Part shown: positions 59,501 to 64,000 of the stretch, one piece after another
Numbering within the stretch: position 1 is the stretch's first letter
Layout: every line of letters begins with the position of its first letter
DNA from: Ciona savignyi
Lineage: Eukaryota > Chordata > Ascidiacea > Phlebobranchia > Cionidae
Direction: 5' to 3'
Assembly (NCBI GenBank): GCA_000149265.1
Contig: CH003327.1
Span: 1-64,000 of the forward strand
DNA: 64,000 nt
The notes under the pieces: model-generated
Databases searched by the model: none
Told to the model about the DNA's origin: nothing
Seen by the model: only the letters and a program-made list of their open reading frames with translations
Position numbers and translations under genes: made by a program

Positions 59501-61636
59501 CATTTGTGCAATACAATATATCAGTGCATGGAAGATGGAACTGACTGCTGTTCCGGAATTTGTTAAAACTTGTGTTCTTGGACTTTTTGATAAATTTGTT
59601 TTTTGCATTCTTCACTTTTAAACTTCACAACTGTTCATTTCTGTTCGCATTGTTCCTTATTTTTATCTTCTATCATCTGATTTTAATAGTGTGGATTTTC
59701 TGGATAACTTTTAGTGTTGTATCTGGTAATTTTTAGTACAAACTGCTCTAAATCAGTGTAATTATTATTCCTGAAATTAATATTTACTGTGATCGAATAT
59801 TGTAAAATTGAATAAAAATGTTGGTAAAAACATGATTTATCACAATAAAAATTTGTAATTTTTACAATAAAATTCACAACATTTATTAGTAAATAAATGT
59901 TTTTACTATGAAATATTGTAAATTTTTAAGGGATAATATTGTAAAATTTACTACATTTGTTAGTAAAATTCAATTATTACTGTAAAAAAGGGTAAATTCT
60001 CATTAGAATTGGTGGTAAATTTTACCATACATACGATGAAAAGTGCTGCATGGGAAATATTGTAAATTTTACCATCATTTTTTTAACAGTGTGGTTAATA
60101 CCACAGTGTTTTACTATTTACTATTTATCTCTACTATATGCACAACCGTTGCGCGTCGGACGGTTAGTTGCAAGGTGGCGATGTCAAAAATACTATAGCT
60201 CCCAAGGGGCTAAATGAAAAGAATTGTACGGTTGTGTGGCAGAATGCTTAACGCGACTTGCACATATACGTAATTGTAACCAAAAACGGACGTGGTGATA
60301 AACCCATCATGGGTTTAAAACTAAGACCAATAAAAAATGGAAAGAATTGTAGCGAGTGCTACGCATCATATTCAACACACTGCCATAGCTCCCGTAACCG
60401 AAGGTGAGGATAATATTCAATCCCTGGTATATGTACACTATCCCGTTAAATTTTTAAAGAACATACCGGCCAAGTCACTTGAGAGTCCAGTAAAAGCTTC
60501 ACACAAGATACTTTCAACCGCTCTACGCTCGGCCCGTGAGCACACAGGTGGGTGTGGCAGACCACGGACGGCTCGGCCAGTTCTAACTCGACAGGAAAGC
60601 ACGTATTTCTCATCCAGTTGCCCCTTCTTAATTTTTGTTGAATCCATGTCAATCGGATGTGTATCAGACTCTGGGTCGTATCCGTTATGCCGTTCCTTGA
60701 TCACTGCAAACGATAATTGGAGGCTTATGGTGCAGGCATGGGCAACAAACGGGCGCGGGCCGGACCTGGCCCGTGAAGGGATATATCTAACCATACCCTG
60801 TAATTAAGATATCGCATACTATTCATGTAATAATCTGGCCCACAAAGAACTTAATTTTTACTCATCTGACCTGCTGTCTAGAGGAATTACCCACTCTGGA
60901 CTAGTATATATTCGGAGATATATGTTTCCTGTACCTGGATAGAAAATATCCTTAAATGTGGTATAACTCTCTTCGTCGCAGGCCACCATACCCACGGTCT
61001 TAATAAAAGGATGGCCTGGGTTGTCCACGCCAGTCTGAATGCATTGGTCAAGGGTAAAACCATTCGGTGTTGTCTGAAAAGCGGTATTTTCATTAACGAT
61101 AGTTTATATGCATTACTAGTGCGGTGGATGCTCAACAACGGTAACTTGGTTAAAAATTGATATAAGTAATAAAAAAATTGTGTGACTATTTAGGTTAAGA
61201 ATTAGTATAACTAATAAATTTAAAAATTGGTATAACTAATAAAGTTAAGAATTGACATTTCTAATACAGTTTTAAATTGATGTCATAAGGTTAAGAATTA
61301 ATACTCCGAAACGTGATAAAGGTAGCAATTGAAATACATTTTTTTAATAATAAAGGTATTAATTGTATTACAAGGATGTCGAATTGTTGCTGAAAAATAT
61401 CAATACTGTTGTTGCACGCTTACCACGTCACGATATTTAGCGTAAACTCCCGGTGTCAAATGGGAAGCCATGACGTTGTTGTGACTTTTAAGGTTCGGGA
61501 AATCTGCTGAGGGTGGGTACAAGAGCTTTCGGGTTGGTGGAAGTCTCGCTCCCGCTCCTTCTGACCTGTTTTTATAAAACCAACCAGCGCATCCCGCCGC
61601 AGCTGCTGTCGCTCCTAACGTCGCAATTTTGTGCAT
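56552..61636 (-). CDS. CKMT: Creatine kinase, mitochondrial, 7 exons, complete
   Basis: Exons 5' to 3': 61424-61636, 60935-61073, 60467-60703, 57584-57795, 57440-57511, 57203-57354, 56552-56753. Total 1227 nt, 408 residues (human CKMT about 417), all junctions GT-AG and in phase. The Ala-rich, slightly basic start ([20 protein letters not shown]) resembles the vertebrate mitochondrial presequence. The phosphagen-kinase core follows: [70 protein letters not shown], the reactive Cys in [15 protein letters not shown], and [13 protein letters not shown], the creatine-kinase loop with its Val. The C-terminus is lysine-rich, as in membrane-binding octameric mitochondrial forms. It transfers phosphate between ATP and creatine in the intermembrane space. 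Oddity: SNTGNG replaces the usual SNLGTG next to the active Cys. Confidence 0.96.
57857..60091. mobile_element. 2.2 kb terminal-inverted-repeat element in creatine kinase intron 3
   Basis: Ends CACTGTTAAAAAAAT and ATTTTTTTAACAGTG are exact inverted repeats (15 bp), and both subterminal regions are rich in GTAAAATTTAC-like motifs. No clear target duplication. Inside, on the plus strand, are exon-like segments with splice signals but no recognisable transposase, so superfamily is undetermined; CACTG/CAGTG ends leave hAT or a related group open. Confidence 0.7.
58267..59204 (+). pseudogene. Exon-like segments of an unidentified element-borne gene
   Basis: Short coding-like stretches on the plus strand inside the TIR element. 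[18 protein letters not shown] lies near 58300-58365. A segment ending [10 protein letters not shown] then GTATGTC is near 58547. A second, better bounded one runs from 58792 (after TTTTTTTTCAG) and ends [10 protein letters not shown] then GTATGTC near 58854. A final stretch ([20 protein letters not shown]) runs to a TAG near 59204. The two middle segments are duplicates with shared flanking intron sequence. Phases do not join cleanly and stops intervene, so it looks decayed. Function unknown. Confidence 0.4.
60226..60335 (+). repeat. tRNA-derived SINE, family B
   Basis: ACGGTTGTGTGGCAGAATGC head and CATCATGGGTTTAAAACTAAG end. Followed at 60347-60407 by a fragment of family A (CATATTCAACACACTGCC, TAGCTCCCGTAACC), just before creatine kinase exon 3. 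Confidence 0.6.
61145..61345. repeat. Degenerate ~33-bp tandem repeats
   Basis: Variants of GGTTAAGAATTAGTATAACT and AATAAATTTAAAAATTGG recur in creatine kinase intron 1. Confidence 0.7.
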
Positions 61637-63039
61637 TTTTATAACCGGTGTAAGTCGCTATCTAAAACACTAAAACGCTGGTTGTTACGAAAAACAGTTT
61701 AGAATAATCAGTAAATTATTTTATTAAGTAATTCTTAGACCTGAATCTATTCAAAGTCTTTAGTCACTCACTAGTATCTATGTAAAATTAAAACGAAACC
61801 GTAATATTTTGATTTGCAAGTCACCAAGCAACCTATTGTTGAAGATTAAAGGTTATTATGCATTGTTACGTCATGTACAGTCAGCTGCTTAATATTTTTG
61901 CGTGGTCAGAATCTAAAGACTAATTCAAAATAAAAACAATTTTGAAATAATACAATATCTTTTGAAGCGGTAACCCAAGTTCACCAGAATTGATTTACAT
62001 AAAAATAAAAGAAAGGCGTTTGACACATAACAAGCTTACGAATGGTATTTACTTATTTGCCAGAAGTTTTACTATTCGTGAATAAAATACATTAAATTTT
62101 TTTATTAAACTGTAGTCCATGGGTTTATAAGGCTTACGTTGCTAAATGTATGACAAGCCTCTCTCCTGGAAATTTTTTTAGCTGACTATATTTAACTTTA
62201 GCTAAATAACTTACTAATCCGACAATACCAGCAAGAGCCTGTGCTTCGTAGACTGGTCAAAATACTCCAACGTAAACTTTCCTCATGCCATCTTGTAATT
62301 CTCAACTGGCGGACTGGACCATTTTATAGAACAATCACAGCATATATGACAGGCAACTAACTAATTGATAAACGCAGCTGGAAAGGCGACAAAACACATG
62401 TCGTCCAGCTTATCATCGTGTTAATGCAAGTTATTCTCGAGCAGTAACATAACAAAGGTGTCAAACAAATGTAGGCCTAACCTTTATGGGTGCTGCACGA
62501 AAATGTTTGTAAACGTTCCTCTGGTCCCATCTTTCTTGGCCGCTCTATAAGGTAACGCGTGTGTATTTTTTTATCGTGGATTTTTCACTATATTTCTAAA
62601 CAGAGTTTGGAGCATGTGTATTTTCGAGTCGTCGTGGACTATCAATTACAATTAAAAACAGAGGCAATAAAATAAGAAATATTTGCTGTAGTCCTACGGC
62701 AAACAATCCGTAACTAAAATACCCTACATATGAGAAAACGCGACAGGTTGTTATAACAAAGCCACTGGGTTCATACATCGTCCGTTAAGCGGTTTGACAA
62801 AGACACACGGACGACTAGGACTATAGGAAATTTCAAAATCAGACTTTCAAATCTTTTTTATTAGTAGTGGTGGAAAATAATCTTCTTTATCTCTGGAGAT
62901 GAAAAACGGAGTGTACGGCATAACACCTGAAATCGTTAAACTGTATAGCAGCTTTTGTTCAAATCATTAATTGTTTCTCTGGACTCATAACACTAAATTA
63001 CAAAACACTTCAACCCGCTAAATACATTTTCCAAAGAAA
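61637..63039. other. Upstream flank of creatine kinase, no supported gene
   Basis: AT-rich sequence that must include the creatine kinase promoter. Small open frames have no recognisable domain. I see no defined regulatory site. Confidence 0.4.
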
Positions 63040-63295
63040 CAAGCGACTGGCTAGCGATCCTTCGACGAAAGGGGTCTTATCACACGGGCATAATCGTTTA
63101 CCTCGCGCACACCGTCGGGTTATCCAAACTATTGTTGTGTATGATTGAGAACTTCTTTAATTTAGTAGGACCCATTACTTCTTGGTTCAGGCAATGTCTG
63201 CGAAGTGTCTTGCAAGGACACAACTGACAAGTTATCGACCAGTTGCGAATCTGCAACCCTTCGCCTGAAATGCAACGCACTCACACACAAAGCAA
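63040..63295 (-). repeat. tRNA-derived SINE, family A
   Basis: Reverse copy: ACACGGGCATAATCG, CACCGTCGGGTTATCC, AAGTGTCTTGCAAGGACACA blocks, with the reversed box B region (TCTGCAACCCTTCG) at the right. Confidence 0.75.
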
Positions 63296-64000
63296 TTCGG
63301 TGGGGCATGATAATCTAAACTTTGGCTCAGTGTTGTTGTATGATGAGTTTTTTAATCGGGGACTGTTTCTACAGTAATAAATCATATTTATAGGCCTATA
63401 TAACGAACAGTGGGTTTGCACGGGAGAGGTGCTTAACGGATACTTTTTTAAACCATTGTGTTATCTAAATTGATGGATGTAAATGCATAAACAGTCGGTT
63501 TAGCAGAAAAGTGATTAGATGCGTTGTATTTTATTTCTAAAAATCGACCGCCTTGTGCTTTAAACACGGAAACACTGACTCTCCAGTTTGTGGTTTCGAT
63601 GACTGGTTGACGTAGCATAAGACTACACGAGCTACTTTATAATGCCGCTTTCAAAGTTTGATACCAACTTTGTCCAGAATCGAAGGCTGAAAGGCCTATG
63701 TTTTATTGAACATAAAACGGGTAAAACTTGCAATACGAAACCATTGGCAAACACTATGTTATCACTTTCAAAAATTAAGGTTTTTACACTGTTTTATTTT
63801 AATTAAACCCAATTACCTTTATTTTGTCTTTGAAATATATAAAATTCTTATCACTGCTGTAAAATTAATGTTTTCGGTGTAGTTGCCTAGAAGATTAGGT
63901 AATATAAAACGTTGATACGGATGATACATAAAATTAAACAAATCGAAATTAATTGGCTTTTAATATCCTCCTAGAACAAAAGTAAATTTTCCGAGTACTG
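63296..64000. other. Right-edge flank, nothing recognised
   Basis: AT-rich, with no exon, repeat family or RNA gene that I can support. Confidence 0.4.

Overview
The window looks like a draft assembly of a small, AT-rich invertebrate chordate genome, most likely a tunicate close to Ciona. This is inferred from several traits seen together: compact genes cut into many short GT-AG exons, vertebrate-type proteins (choline dehydrogenase, mitochondrial creatine kinase, receptor guanylyl cyclase), abundant tRNA-derived SINEs and small DNA transposons, and a 100-N scaffold gap at 15287-15386. No bacterial, rRNA or CRISPR features are present.

Layout. At 0.3-1.6 kb (minus) is one large coding exon of an Ala/Pro/Met-rich regulatory-type protein that runs off the left edge. 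At 8.5-9.8 kb (minus) are two exons of a probable Mxd/Mnt-like protein, recognised by an N-terminal Sin3-interaction helix. From 9.8 to 23.5 kb I see no convincing gene. That stretch holds the N gap, a MITE, a SINE, and a repeat-rich element into which a short LTR retrotransposon has inserted; the retrotransposon itself carries a nested solo LTR. At 23.6-35.4 kb (minus) is a complete 20-exon membrane guanylyl cyclase. Its introns carry SINEs, an hAT-type MITE and a second, inverted copy of the repeat-rich element. At 36.2-41.7 kb (minus) is a 9-exon NHL beta-propeller protein without RING or B-box. At 42.25-48.98 kb (minus) is an 11-exon choline dehydrogenase. At 50.4-53.9 kb (plus) is a 6-exon ceramide-1-phosphate/glycolipid-transfer protein with an added N-terminal hydrophobic segment. 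At 56.55-61.64 kb (minus) is a 7-exon mitochondrial creatine kinase whose third intron contains a 2.2 kb terminal-inverted-repeat element. The remainder is intergenic.

The five well-resolved genes were rebuilt exon by exon. In each, every junction is GT-AG, reading phase is kept throughout, and the summed coding length is an exact multiple of three (3669, 1227, 1761, 837 and 1227 nt). They are not an operon. Choline dehydrogenase and the lipid-transfer gene are divergent (1.4 kb apart), the lipid-transfer gene and creatine kinase are convergent, and the guanylyl cyclase, NHL and choline dehydrogenase genes lie head-to-tail on the minus strand. Choline dehydrogenase and creatine kinase both have N-termini that look like mitochondrial targeting sequences.

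The most unusual material is in the repeats: the nested LTR insertion with a tRNA-Trp half next to its 5' LTR, an inverted pair of satellite-bearing (possibly Helitron-like) elements, a SINE whose tail abuts and partly forms a splice donor, and a piggyBac-like relic carrying several CRE palindromes.
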